DNA of 64,000 nt, taken from the NCBI GenBank assembly GCA_040219295.1, contig JAVJST010000008.1, positions 1 to 64,000 on the forward strand, in the 5' to 3' direction. The position numbers and the translations under genes are program-made. Positions within the stretch are counted from its first letter, which is position 1. Every line of letters starts with the position of its first letter. The stretch is from JAVJST01 sp040219295. Lineage in GTDB: Bacteria > Pseudomonadota > Alphaproteobacteria > Rhodospirillales > Casp-alpha2. The notes beneath the pieces were generated by a model that was not told the origin of the DNA, made no database searches, and saw only the letters and a program-made list of their open reading frames with translations. Below, piece after piece: positions 52,715 through 62,221 of the stretch.

Positions 52715-53428
52715 ATGCCGTCTGGTCCTGACACCAATGCCGCGCTCGTCCTGTTCTCTGGCGGTCAGGACTCGACTACCTGTCTGGCATGGGCGCTTGA
52801 TCGATACAGCCGCGTCGAAACGGTGGGCTTCGATTACGGCCAAAGGCACGCAATCGAACTCGATTACCGCGCCCCGGTTCTCGACGCGGTTCGCGGGATC
52901 AAACCGGAGTGGGACCGTCGACTGGGCGAGGATCACGTTGTCGACCTCGGCGTTCTCGGCACCATCAGCGATACCGCGTTGACCAGCGACGCCGAGATCG
53001 TGATGCTGGAGAATGGCCTGCCGAGCACATTCGTGCCGGGGCGTAACCTCGTCTTTCTGACGTTTGCGGCAGCACTCGCGTATCGCCGCAGCATCGGCAA
53101 TATCGTCGGTGGCATGTGTGAAACGGATTACTCAGGGTACCCGGACTGCCGCAATGAGACCATGAAGGCGCTGAATGCGACACTCAACATCGGCATGGAC
53201 GCGCATTTCGAGATCCGGACCCCCCTCATGTGGCTCGACAAGGCGAAGACATGGGACCTCGCCGGAAGCCTCGGCGGCCAACGGCTGATCGACGTTATTC
53301 TGGAGCTAACCCACACCTGCTACCTCGGTGACCGCGGCAAACGTCACGACTGGGGCTTCGGCTGCGGCGAATGCCCCGCCTGTGAACTCAGAAAGAACGG
53401 TTGGAACGCCTATCGGGCCGCCGGTTGA
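52715..53428 (+). CDS. queC: 7-cyano-7-deazaguanine synthase QueC
   Basis: About 237 residues from ATG 52715 (TTG 52697 is a longer option that touches the terminator). ATP-pyrophosphatase motif VLFSGGQDSTT, then the zinc site CGECPACELRKNGW near the end. QueC converts carboxydeazaguanine to preQ0 in queuosine synthesis. No queD, queE or queF is beside it, and no preQ1 riboswitch is visible upstream. Confidence 0.95.
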   Translation: MPSGPDTNAALVLFSGGQDSTTCLAWALDRYSRVETVGFDYGQRHAIELDYRAPVLDAVRGIKPEWDRRLGEDHVVDLGVLGTISDTALTSDAEIVMLENGLPSTFVPGRNLVFLTFAAALAYRRSIGNIVGGMCETDYSGYPDCRNETMKALNATLNIGMDAHFEIRTPLMWLDKAKTWDLAGSLGGQRLIDVILELTHTCYLGDRGKRHDWGFGCGECPACELRKNGWNAYRAAG

Positions 53429-53460
53429 CGCCTATTCCGCAATTGCCGACGGCCTCGGAC

Positions 53461-54399
53461 TCAAAGCAAAGGGTGACTAGGCGCGCCGAGTGCCACGTGT
53501 AACAGGCTCAATCCCAGCAGTAGGATCACCAATCCGCCGGCAAGCGCCACCAGGTCACCCGACCACTGCCATATGGCGCTCTCGCCAGGCATGCGCGCCG
53601 CCATCGAATTCGCATATCGTCGTGCCGAGTGAACCAACACGGCCAGACTCGTAACCGTCAACGCCGTACCGATCGACATCGCCATCACGGCGATGCTGCC
53701 CGCGGCGAGAATATCCAACGCGGCTGCGAACAACAGAACCAGGACCGCGCCGCTGCACGGGCGAATTCCAATCGATGCGATCAGGCCGACGGCCGCCAGC
53801 ATGCCCCCACCTCGATCTTCGGATACTTCTATGGAACCGTGGTCATGGTGGTGGTCGTGACCGCACCCAGCGACTGCCCGTCCACGCCAGCGTCGAAATG
53901 CGCGCCGGCCGGCCGCCAATGTCAGATAGAGCCCGAGAAAGGCGACGAGAACATAACTGGCGGTTTCGAGATGATCGGCAAGTAGATTCGATTCCCGCGC
54001 GGTTAGATGCAACAACCAGAAGCCGCCGGCGACGATGGCGATGGCGGTTAGGCCCTGGGTAACCGCCGACAGCACCGAGATCGAGATAGCGCGCCTGAGG
54101 TGCTCTGGATGGGAGGACAGATAGGCGGCAATGATCATCTTTCCGTGCCCCGGTCCGACGGCATGAAAGACGCCGTACAGAAACGACAGTCCGACCAGGC
54201 TCCAGAATGCCGCACCTTCCAGGGTTTTCACATCTTGAACGGCTCGCGCGAGGTCGCGGTGAAGTCCCGACTGGACGGCTTGCGCAGATCCTACGATCTG
54301 GGGCCAGTTTAGGGCGATCGCGACAGCAGCGACAACGAAGGCGATACCGGCAACGGCCAACGGCCAGACCTGTCGGTGCGATTCGGTCCGAACCGGCAT
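53461..54399 (-). CDS. NicO/RcnA-like nickel/cobalt transporter
   Basis: About 312 residues from ATG 54399, whose start overlaps the upstream DUF1007 stop (TGATG); a longer start is less likely. Six or more helices, with the metal motif HAVGPGHGK near residue 85 and a His-rich loop CGHDHHHDHG near 175. GIRPCSGAV is a second conserved site. RcnA-type proteins export Ni and Co, while NicO relatives may import. Coupled to DUF1007, a pairing common in proteobacteria. Confidence 0.85.
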   Translation of the reverse strand: MPVRTESHRQVWPLAVAGIAFVVAAVAIALNWPQIVGSAQAVQSGLHRDLARAVQDVKTLEGAAFWSLVGLSFLYGVFHAVGPGHGKMIIAAYLSSHPEHLRRAISISVLSAVTQGLTAIAIVAGGFWLLHLTARESNLLADHLETASYVLVAFLGLYLTLAAGRRAFRRWRGRAVAGCGHDHHHDHGSIEVSEDRGGGMLAAVGLIASIGIRPCSGAVLVLLFAAALDILAAGSIAVMAMSIGTALTVTSLAVLVHSARRYANSMAARMPGESAIWQWSGDLVALAGGLVILLLGLSLLHVALGAPSHPLL

Positions 54400-55052
54400 C
54401 AGTGGCACGTCATCTCGACCCACTCGGCGAAGACTTCGCCCAAGCCGTCGCCGCCGTTCTCGGTCCTGTCCAATGACGCGGCGAAAGCCAGTTCATCGAA
54501 CGTCGGCGAAGGTTTATTGACACCCAACTCGCAGACAACGGCCCCCGGCGCCTGAAACCGAGGCGCGACTCCTTCGGCGTATAGGATCTCAATGTAGTAG
54601 GTGGGATCGTAGACGGCATACCTTACGACTGCGGTTGCCGGATCGAGCGGTTCGGCCAAAGCTGTCGTGAACTTGAGATAGATGCGGCCCTCGACGACCC
54701 CGGTCTCAAATATCTCAACGTCCACAATGTCTTTTCGCTGTCCGTCAGACTTAATCACAGTGAAATAGTCGTAATCGCGGAGAGATACCAGGTTTTGGCG
54801 CGCTACCTCACGAAGACTGTCGATTATTGCGTCGCGATCATCCGACCCGATATCCGCGAGTACGTAGCTTGAATAAAAATCGCCAAACAACCAGTACTGC
54901 TGAAGGGCAATCAGGTGCCCATCGTCATTGAGGATTGCCGTACTCTCGAGATCGATCCAGGCATGCGGATGCGCCAGGGCACGCGGCATGGCCGTCATCA
55001 CGAAACACAATGTGACAGTAAGCAACAACGGAGAGAATCTGTTCAATCGCAT
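54399..55052 (-). CDS. DUF1007 family periplasmic protein
   Basis: Protein of 217 residues with a signal peptide ending near RALAHP. The mature start HPHAWID is the conserved DUF1007 N-terminus, with His positions that may bind metal. DUF1007 proteins often precede Ni/Co/Zn transporters, as here. It may act as a periplasmic metal chaperone; this is inferred. It begins 54 bp after the cupin gene, so read-through from ligA is possible. Confidence 0.82.
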   Translation of the reverse strand: MRLNRFSPLLLTVTLCFVMTAMPRALAHPHAWIDLESTAILNDDGHLIALQQYWLFGDFYSSYVLADIGSDDRDAIIDSLREVARQNLVSLRDYDYFTVIKSDGQRKDIVDVEIFETGVVEGRIYLKFTTALAEPLDPATAVVRYAVYDPTYYIEILYAEGVAPRFQAPGAVVCELGVNKPSPTFDELAFAASLDRTENGGDGLGEVFAEWVEMTCH

Positions 55053-55106
55053 TATTCAGCCTGTTAAGTCCGACGTTCTCTGCGCGCTCATCATAGGCGA
55101 AACGGC

Positions 55107-55724
55107 TTAACCGGAGACGAACACGGGTTTGAGATGTACATCGTCGAGCCATGACGCGAACGCAAGCAGCGGCTCGTCGACCGTGCGCGTCGCATGACGA
55201 ACGCCCGAAGGATGATAAATCCGCTCGCCCGACGAACGCAGAACCCAAGGTTCGGCGCCCCGCTGCCACTCGGCTTTACCGCCGATGACACCGTAGACTT
55301 CCCGCTGTTTGTGTGCGTGCGGCGGATAATAGACGTTCGGTGCCTGCAGCGTCACCGCCGTCGTCAGATCCTCGGCGAACCAAGATGCAGACGGTCCTGC
55401 CAATCTGACAACGCCGTACCCCGCACGAAGGGTGTCGATCTCAGGGTCGCCGGCATAGGCCTCGTACATCGAGAACCAGTTCAACGTGGACCGATCTTCC
55501 CAGATCGCCCGACCGAGATCGCCGAGCGGGTTGTCCCCGCAAAGCTGCACCGCCTCCTCCAGCCAGGCTTCGACAACCGGCAGCGAATTTGGTTTGCCCG
55601 TCTCGGCACGCGGCCCGGACCAGTCGACCCGGTCCAGTATCCGACGGTAACCCGGCGAACATTCATCGTCGGACGCGACCGCCCACTCGCACAATGCCCG
55701 GAGCGCCTCGATACAGCGTTTCAC
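55107..55724 (-). CDS. Cupin DMSP lyase-like protein (DddQ/DddL type), copy 1
   Basis: Protein of 205 residues starting at GTG 55724, four bases after the stop of copy 2. An N-terminal helical region (about 1-110) precedes one cupin barrel. The site has Y133, H136 and H138 (YYPPHAH), E142, Y144, then H177 (GVRHAT). This Y-x2-H-x-H-x3-E-x-Y spacing plus a distal His matches what I recall for DddQ-type DMSP lyases, where these residues bind metal and the Tyr acts in beta-elimination. The family also contains DMSP-lyase-like proteins without good activity, so substrate needs care. Likely cytosolic (no signal peptide). Confidence 0.75.
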   Translation of the reverse strand: MKRCIEALRALCEWAVASDDECSPGYRRILDRVDWSGPRAETGKPNSLPVVEAWLEEAVQLCGDNPLGDLGRAIWEDRSTLNWFSMYEAYAGDPEIDTLRAGYGVVRLAGPSASWFAEDLTTAVTLQAPNVYYPPHAHKQREVYGVIGGKAEWQRGAEPWVLRSSGERIYHPSGVRHATRTVDEPLLAFASWLDDVHLKPVFVSG

Positions 55725-55728
55725 GCGA

Positions 55729-56349
55729 TCATCCCCGAATCATGACGATGTTGGAATCGATGTGCGACCACCAGGCCCATACCGTCAGCAGCGGCCTCGC
55801 GTTCGTCTGCATCGCATGACGCATACCGGGCTGATGTACGCAGATACTCCCCGGGATGACGGAAAACCACGGCTCCATTCCGATTTTCCAGTCGGCATCG
55901 CCGCCGACAATCCAGTAGGTTTCGCCAGCCTGGTGCGCATGCATCGGATAGTGCAGGTCCGGCCCCTGCAGCGACAACCCTATCAGCACGCCGTCGGCCT
56001 CCAGAGGATGTCCGGGACCGATGATTGTCGTGAACGCGAAGTTCTGCACCAACGCTGCCATGTCTGCGTGCTCGAGATACTCGCCCCACGGCGTGACCCA
56101 TGCCAGCTCGTCACGCGCCGCCATGACGGCATTCGTCAGCGTTTGGGCATTACCGCCGAGAGCGCCATGACTGCTGCAGGCTTCCTCCAGCCGCTGTTCG
56201 ACAACGGGGAACGTCCGCGGCTCGACCGCAATCGGCTTCTTGCGCCAGGGGATACTCTCCAGCAGGATATCCGCGCTGTCCTTCGCTTCGCCGCCGTGCA
56301 TCGATGTCGATACCAATAGGTTCTCGATTGCCTCGATGATGTCACGCAT
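55729..56349 (-). CDS. Cupin DMSP lyase-like protein (DddQ/DddL type), copy 2
   Basis: Protein of 206 residues from ATG 56349; an upstream extension in the same frame runs through ligA and is rejected. Site residues: Y134, H137, H139 (YPMHAH), E143, Y145, and H178 (GMRHAM). It shares with copy 1 the pattern ...E-x-Y-x4-G-G-x-A-x-W...E-P-W and the C-terminal W-rich end, so the two are tandem paralogues. It overlaps ligA's last 8 bases, so expression with the DNA repair gene is expected. Copies have diverged in the N-terminal half, suggesting different substrate range or stability. Confidence 0.75.
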   Translation of the reverse strand: MRDIIEAIENLLVSTSMHGGEAKDSADILLESIPWRKKPIAVEPRTFPVVEQRLEEACSSHGALGGNAQTLTNAVMAARDELAWVTPWGEYLEHADMAALVQNFAFTTIIGPGHPLEADGVLIGLSLQGPDLHYPMHAHQAGETYWIVGGDADWKIGMEPWFSVIPGSICVHQPGMRHAMQTNARPLLTVWAWWSHIDSNIVMIRG

Positions 56350-58429
56350 CGCCGACCATCGCGAGCCAGGTGCCCTCATCGACCGTTTCAACCCCGAGTT
56401 CCTTGGCCTTGCGGGCCTTCGATCCGGCGCCTGGGCCGGCAACGACGAGATCCGTCTTCGCCGAGACCGAGCCCGATACCTTAGCGCCAAGAGATTCGGC
56501 CCGTGCCTTGGCTTCGCTTCGCGACATCGTCTCCAGGGTGCCCGTAAACACCACGATCTTGCCTGCGACGGGGGAACCCGACTTGTCCGGCTTGGCGACA
56601 TCCGCAATCGACAGTTCCGCCGCAAGATCGTCGAGTGCCTCGCGGTTATGCTCCTCGGCAAAAAAGGTACCGAGCGCATTGGCCACGGCATCACCGATCG
56701 AATCCAGGCTGACCAGGTCCTGCCGCTCTTCGCTACCGATGACACCGACCTGCTCCATCGCCATGCGCCAGTTCTCGAAGCTTCCGTAGTTCCGTGCAAG
56801 CAGCTTGGCCGTGGTCTGACCGATATGGCGAATGCCGAGTGCATAGATAAGCTTGTCGAGCGGGATCGAGCGGCGATCCTCGATCGCGGCGAGTAGATTT
56901 TTCGCCGAGGTCTCGCCCCACCCCTCCAGACTGGCAAGCTCGTCCGCATGCTCATGCAGCCGGAAAATCGCCGCCGGAGTGGGAATCCATCCAAGCGCGT
57001 GAAACTGCTCGACGTTCTTCGCGCCGAATCCCTCGATATCGAGGGCGTCTCGGGATACGAAATGCTTCATTCGCTCAACCGCCTGGGCGTCGCAGATCAA
57101 TCCACCGGTACAGCGCAATACGACCTCGCCCGTTTCGCGGGCGGCCTGCGACCCGCAGACCGGGCAGACCGGGTCGATCTCGTATATCCCCTTGCTGTTC
57201 TTTCGCGTGACCTCGATGACCTGTGGGATCACGTCACCGGCGCGCTGAACGCGGACCTCGTCACCGACGTTCAATCCGAGACGTTCTATCTCGTCGCCGT
57301 TGTGCAGCGTGGCCCTACTGACGAGCACGCCGCCAACGTTGACGGGCTCCAAGTGGGCGACGGGGGTCAGTGATCCCGTTCGTCCGACCTGTATGGCGAT
57401 GTCGTTTACGATTGTAACCGCTTTCTCTGCGGCAAACTTGTGGGCGATCGCCCAACGCGGCGCGCGGCTCACGAAACCGAGGCGCCGCTGCCAATCTAGG
57501 CGATCCACCTTGTAAACCACGCCGTCGATATCGTAATCGAGACCCGCGCGGTCGGTTTCAAGCGCCTCATAGAACGCCATAATATCATCAATTCCCCTGC
57601 AAAGCCGGGTGCGCGGGTTGGTCGGGAACCCCCACTCCCCGAAACGCTGCAGAACGCCGGTATGCGTTTCGGCGACAGCTTCGCTAACCTCTCCCCAGGC
57701 ATAAGCGAAGAATGCTAGCGGACGGGACCGGGTGACTTCGGCATCGAGTTGCCGAAGACTGCCGGCGGCGGCATTGCGCGGGTTGGCGAACAGTTTTCCG
57801 CCGGTCTCGGCCTGGCGGGCGTTGAGTGCGGAGAAGTCCGACTTTGTCATGAAGACCTCTCCGCGAATCTCAAGGACGGCAGGACAAAGCGAATCGTGAA
57901 TCGATTTCGGTATCTGGCCCTCGGGCAACGTCTCTATGTTGCGCGTCACATTCTCACCGACCGCCCCGTCACCCCGCGTCGCCGCCTGAACCAGCTTGCC
58001 ATGCTCATAGCGCAGCGCGACCGACAATCCATCGATCTTGGGTTCCGCAGAGACCGCAACCTCATTGTCGGCACTCAGACTCAGGAATCGCCGAATTCGG
58101 TCAATGAACTCATCGACATCCTCGCGCGTGAATGCGTTGCCGAGCGACAGCATCGGCATCGAATGGGTCACCTTGGAAAACTTGGAAGATGGCTTGGCGC
58201 CAACACGCCGGCTCGGACTATCTTCACGCACTAGGTCCGGGAACAGGGCTTCGATGTCGTCGTTTCGCCGACGCAGGGCATCGTACTCCGCATCGCTGAT
58301 CAGCGGCGCATCGTCACCGTGATAAGCGTGGTCATGCTTGGCGATTTCTCTTGCGAGATACTCAAGCTCAGCGGCCGCGTCACCCTCGCTCAGGCTCTCA
58401 ACGGGCCGTCCGTCCGTTTGGGTACTCAC
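56342..58429 (-). CDS. ligA: NAD-dependent DNA ligase LigA
   Basis: Protein of 695 residues. AMP-accepting Lys is K131 in AEPKIDGLSVAL. A zinc finger with four Cys (PVCPVCGSQAARETGE and the later IRCTGG-like CTGGLICDAQ), HhH region and C-terminal BRCT domain (about 615-695) are present. It starts ATG overlapping the recN stop (ATGA) and ends overlapping the cupin gene. Essential for joining Okazaki fragments. Confidence 0.97.
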   Translation of the reverse strand: MSTQTDGRPVESLSEGDAAAELEYLAREIAKHDHAYHGDDAPLISDAEYDALRRRNDDIEALFPDLVREDSPSRRVGAKPSSKFSKVTHSMPMLSLGNAFTREDVDEFIDRIRRFLSLSADNEVAVSAEPKIDGLSVALRYEHGKLVQAATRGDGAVGENVTRNIETLPEGQIPKSIHDSLCPAVLEIRGEVFMTKSDFSALNARQAETGGKLFANPRNAAAGSLRQLDAEVTRSRPLAFFAYAWGEVSEAVAETHTGVLQRFGEWGFPTNPRTRLCRGIDDIMAFYEALETDRAGLDYDIDGVVYKVDRLDWQRRLGFVSRAPRWAIAHKFAAEKAVTIVNDIAIQVGRTGSLTPVAHLEPVNVGGVLVSRATLHNGDEIERLGLNVGDEVRVQRAGDVIPQVIEVTRKNSKGIYEIDPVCPVCGSQAARETGEVVLRCTGGLICDAQAVERMKHFVSRDALDIEGFGAKNVEQFHALGWIPTPAAIFRLHEHADELASLEGWGETSAKNLLAAIEDRRSIPLDKLIYALGIRHIGQTTAKLLARNYGSFENWRMAMEQVGVIGSEERQDLVSLDSIGDAVANALGTFFAEEHNREALDDLAAELSIADVAKPDKSGSPVAGKIVVFTGTLETMSRSEAKARAESLGAKVSGSVSAKTDLVVAGPGAGSKARKAKELGVETVDEGTWLAMVGDA

Positions 58430-60120
58430 GCGGCCCCCCGCGCCGTCGTGCCGCGCCCCGCAAGAAGCTTGGCCGCCTGCGCTCTCGCCTCGTCGGTAAC
58501 CTCGGCAGCCGAGAGCATGCGAGCGATTTCCTCGCGGCGGGCGTCGTCATCGAGCGGTTCGATCATCGTCCGCACCACATCTTCGCCGGCGAGCTTGGCG
58601 ACACGCAGATGCCGGTCCGCCCGAGCCGCGACCTGCGGCGAATGCGTGACGACGAGAACCTGGGACGCCGATCCAAGGGTCGCGAGCCGCTCGCCGACCG
58701 CGTCCGCGGTGGCACCACCGATACCACTGTCTACCTCGTCGAAGACGAGGGTCGGCACGGGATCAGCCTCGGCCACGACGACTTTCAACGCGAGCATGAA
58801 TCGCGCTAGTTCGCCTCCTGATAGGATCCTGCCGATCGGCCCGGGTTCGGCGCCCGCGTTCGCCGCGGCGGCGAACGTGACTCGGTCCTGTCCGTGTGCA
58901 GACCAGCTTTCCTCATCGAGCCGATCAATAGTGATCTCAAACCGCGCATCGGCGAGCTTGAGCTGCGGCAACTCTCCCATGACGGCGGCAGCTAGTCGCT
59001 CAGCGGAACTGGCGCGGCCGGCAGAGAGCTTACCGCACCCATCCACATACGCGCTGCACGCCGTGTCGGCCGCCGTTCTCAGTTCTTCGAGCAAAGCACC
59101 GCCATCCTCAATGGCCGCGAGATCGGACCTCATCTGTTCCTTCAGTTTGCTCAGTGCCGAAACTTCGACCCCGTGCTTACGCGCCAGAGCGCGCAGACCG
59201 AACAGCCGTTCCTCAACTTCCTCAAGCTCGCGCGGATCCAGTTCATCCTGGGAGCCCAGCCGATCGATTTCCGCCAGCGCCTCGTCTGTCTCGTTCGCCG
59301 CCCGATCAAGCGCACCGAGCAGATCGTCGAAACCGCTACCGACGGCGTCCTGAAGGCGCTGTATCTCGGCAGCGGCCTGCCGGAGAGCGTCAGCAACGTC
59401 CCGCGGTTCGTTGAGTGCCGCGCGGGCATCGGAAAGGGCGCCAGTGATCTTCTCCACATTCATCAGGAGAGCGCGACGCTCGGCGAGTTCAGTATCCTCG
59501 CCAGTCTTAGGGTCGAACGCATTGATCTCGTCGACTGCGTGGCGCAGGAACTCTTCCTCCTGCCTGGCTTTTGCCAGTCGCGCCTCCGCGTCGGTGACGG
59601 CAATAACTGCCTCCCGCCAAGACGACCACAAACGTCCCACTTCGGCGACTTGCCGACCCAGATTCCCGTATGAATCCACAAGTTCCCTGTGCTGAGACGG
59701 TTCGAGGAGTCTCTGGTTGTCGAACTGACCGTGAATCTCGCCGAGCCGGTCGCCCAACGCCCGGAGGACGGCAATTGTCACCGCTTCTCCGTTGACGAAA
59801 GCCCGCGATTTTCCGTCACGCGAAACCACCCTGCGCAGGATCAGTCCTTCCTCGCAAATCGGCGGCTCAAGACCGTGTTCGCTCAACACCGGTGCGACAA
59901 GCGTTTCGACGCCGTCGAAGGTCGCCGTCACTGCGGCCTGTTCCGCTCCTTTGCGGACCAACCGCTGTTCAGCCCGAGCCCCAAGGGCGAGGCCTAGTGC
60001 GTCGAGCAGGATCGATTTACCGGCGCCGGTTTCTCCGGTCAGCCCGGTCAGGCCGTCGCCGAACTCGATATCGAGCTTTTCAATCAGGACAACGTCGCGG
60101 ATTGAAAGCGCGCTCAGCAT
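58426..60120 (-). CDS. recN: DNA repair protein RecN
   Basis: Protein of 564 residues. SMC-like ATPase with Walker A GLTGETGAGKS, N-terminal IRDVVLIEKLDI, Walker B VLVFDEVDSGIGGATADAVG and coiled-coil arms between. It works in double-strand break repair. Coupled to ligA. Confidence 0.95.
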   Translation of the reverse strand: MLSALSIRDVVLIEKLDIEFGDGLTGLTGETGAGKSILLDALGLALGARAEQRLVRKGAEQAAVTATFDGVETLVAPVLSEHGLEPPICEEGLILRRVVSRDGKSRAFVNGEAVTIAVLRALGDRLGEIHGQFDNQRLLEPSQHRELVDSYGNLGRQVAEVGRLWSSWREAVIAVTDAEARLAKARQEEEFLRHAVDEINAFDPKTGEDTELAERRALLMNVEKITGALSDARAALNEPRDVADALRQAAAEIQRLQDAVGSGFDDLLGALDRAANETDEALAEIDRLGSQDELDPRELEEVEERLFGLRALARKHGVEVSALSKLKEQMRSDLAAIEDGGALLEELRTAADTACSAYVDGCGKLSAGRASSAERLAAAVMGELPQLKLADARFEITIDRLDEESWSAHGQDRVTFAAAANAGAEPGPIGRILSGGELARFMLALKVVVAEADPVPTLVFDEVDSGIGGATADAVGERLATLGSASQVLVVTHSPQVAARADRHLRVAKLAGEDVVRTMIEPLDDDARREEIARMLSAAEVTDEARAQAAKLLAGRGTTARGAA

Positions 60121-60153
60121 GTCAGCGGAACTCCCGGCGGACCGTTACCAACA

Positions 60154-61011
60154 TCACCAGAACTTGTACCAACTTTCCTCGGGCTCGCCGGCGGGCTCCT
60201 CGCCAGGCGTTGGCGCGCCCTGCACCAGGGCGTAGGCCTCGGCGTACCATTCGCTGCCCGGAAAGTTGTGCCCCAACACCGAAGCGGTCTTCCTGGCCTC
60301 GCCATCAAGGCCAAGCGCCGTGTATGCCTCGGTCAGGCGCAACAGGGCTTCCGGCACGTGCGTCGTCGTCTGGTACTCGTCAACCACCCGCTTGAAGCGG
60401 TTAATCGCCGCCAGGTACTGGCGTTGGAACAGATAGTAGCGGCCGATCTCCATCTCCTTGCCAGCCAGGCTATCGTACGTCAACTCGACCTTGATCTTGG
60501 CGTCTCGCGAGTACGTGCTTTCCGGGAAGCGGGTCAGCAGTTCATTAAGCGTCGACAACGCGTTCTCGGTCATTGCTTGGTCGCGATCGACTGTGGATAT
60601 CTGTTCGTAGTAGCTCAATCCCTTGAGATAGTACGCGTACGGTACATCACGATGTGATGGATTGAGCTGTATGAACCGATCTAGCGCGATGATGGCGTCG
60701 TCGTAGTCGTTGTCGAGATAGTACGAATAGGCTGCCATGATCTGGGCCTTGGTGGCCCACTTCGAATACGGGTGCTGGCGTTCAACTTCATCGAAGGCCT
60801 TGGCGGCCTGCGTGTACGCTCCCTCGTCGAGCATCGCTTTGGCGGAGTTATAGAGCTCGTGCACCGGCCTCTCGACGTACGGGGTCTCATCGTCGGCAGC
60901 ACAAGCGGCGAGCGTCAGGATCAGCGCGGCCATCACAAGGAATCGAGATGCCAGACACCGGACCTCGCCCGTCGACGGAATACGCAAAGTGAGAAGATTT
61001 TCGTCGGCCAT
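60154..61011 (-). CDS. bamD: Outer membrane assembly lipoprotein BamD
   Basis: Protein of up to 285 residues. The lipobox LAAC (near 33-36) follows a hydrophobic segment; the n-region is long, so the start may be internal. Five TPR-like units carry LYNSAKAMLDEG, HPYSKWATKAQIMAAYSYY and FPESTYSRDAK. BamD is the essential TPR component of the BAM complex. Same strand as lpxC and recN, with 123 bp before it. Confidence 0.92.
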   Translation of the reverse strand: MADENLLTLRIPSTGEVRCLASRFLVMAALILTLAACAADDETPYVERPVHELYNSAKAMLDEGAYTQAAKAFDEVERQHPYSKWATKAQIMAAYSYYLDNDYDDAIIALDRFIQLNPSHRDVPYAYYLKGLSYYEQISTVDRDQAMTENALSTLNELLTRFPESTYSRDAKIKVELTYDSLAGKEMEIGRYYLFQRQYLAAINRFKRVVDEYQTTTHVPEALLRLTEAYTALGLDGEARKTASVLGHNFPGSEWYAEAYALVQGAPTPGEEPAGEPEESWYKFW

Positions 61012-61134
61012 TTCAGTACTTGGTAGAGCCCGGAGACGTCATCGTGCGCCGCCCGAGGCGGGCAGCCGCAGTATATCACGGTCACGCGCGGTGACGAGAC
61101 ATGAGATACGTCGAAAAGGCAGGAAATCAGCCGA

Positions 61135-62121
61135 TCAGGCGGATGCGACGGCCTTGTCTCCGGCATCCGCGCCGGTCAGAACACCGTACGGCACGCAAGT
61201 CTCCGAATCGGCCGGCAGCATATCAAACGTCCAAGCATCCTTGTCCGCGAATAGTGCATGAAGCAGCTTGTTGTTCAGCGCGTGACCACAGCGGTAACCA
61301 ACGAACGAGCCGATGATCTGACCGCCGGCAAGATACATGTCGCCAATCGCGTCAAGCGCCTTGTGACGCACGAACTCGTCATCAAAGCGAAGGCCGTCCT
61401 CATTGAGGATCTTATCACCCGAAACGACAATGGCATTTTCGAGCGAACCGCCCTTGGCCAAACCCGCGCTCCGCATCGCCTCGACCTCGTGGAGGAAGCC
61501 GAAGGTGCGTGCGCTCGCAATCTCCTTGCTGAATGCGCCGTTGACGACACGCAGCATGAGACGCTGGCGGTTGATCGCGGCACTTTCGAAATCGATCTCG
61601 ATGTCGACCCCGAAACGCTCGGACGGAAGAAGCTCGACGCGGCTGCCGTCGTGCTCGATGGAAACCCGTTTCAACACCCGGATGACCCGGCGTGGTGCGT
61701 CCTGATCGACAACGCCGGCACATTCCACCAGGAATACAAACGGCTCGGCGCTGCCGTCCATGATCGGCACCTCGGCACCGTTGATTTCGATGATCGTGTT
61801 GTCAACACCGCAACCGGCGAGGGCAGCCATCAGGTGTTCAACGGTCGCCACGGTCACGCCTTGTTCGTTACCCAAAACACTGCAGAGACGCGTGTCGACG
61901 ACACGATCCCACAACGCGGGAATCTCGGCGCCCTTTCCGGCCACGTCCGTGCGGCGGAATACGATGCCCGTATCCGGTTCGGCCGGAAGAAGCGTCATCG
62001 AAACTTTCGTACCCGCATGCAAGGCGACGCCTTGGCAATGAATGGCCGTCTTGAGCGTGCGCTGCATCATGGAATTACCATCGGACTGGACCCGCGGGCG
62101 CTGATTCGTGACATCCGACAT
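61135..62121 (-). CDS. lpxC: UDP-3-O-acyl-GlcNAc deacetylase LpxC
   Basis: About 328 residues from ATG 62121 (MSDVTNQRPRVQ), preceded by GGGAGAA; MMQRT is an alternative 17 residues in. Zinc ligands lie in ATVEHLMAAL and HKALDAIGDMYLAGG. It catalyses the committed step of lipid A synthesis, so the organism has LPS. The upstream gap has a CtrA-like box and the ftsZ terminator, so lpxC has its own promoter. Confidence 0.95.
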   Translation of the reverse strand: MSDVTNQRPRVQSDGNSMMQRTLKTAIHCQGVALHAGTKVSMTLLPAEPDTGIVFRRTDVAGKGAEIPALWDRVVDTRLCSVLGNEQGVTVATVEHLMAALAGCGVDNTIIEINGAEVPIMDGSAEPFVFLVECAGVVDQDAPRRVIRVLKRVSIEHDGSRVELLPSERFGVDIEIDFESAAINRQRLMLRVVNGAFSKEIASARTFGFLHEVEAMRSAGLAKGGSLENAIVVSGDKILNEDGLRFDDEFVRHKALDAIGDMYLAGGQIIGSFVGYRCGHALNNKLLHALFADKDAWTFDMLPADSETCVPYGVLTGADAGDKAVASA

Positions 62122-62221
62122 GCGGTTAAATTCTCCCTGGGCCCGTGCCCCAACATGGACGGTTAAGCCCTTATTTCCTGTATGATGTCTAACAACCCGT
62201 CGAGTCGCGCACAATTCACTC

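Noticed and set aside
56350..56994. N-terminal extension of cupin copy 2
   Set aside because: Lies wholly within ligA on the same strand in another frame; the cupin family length is met from ATG 56349.
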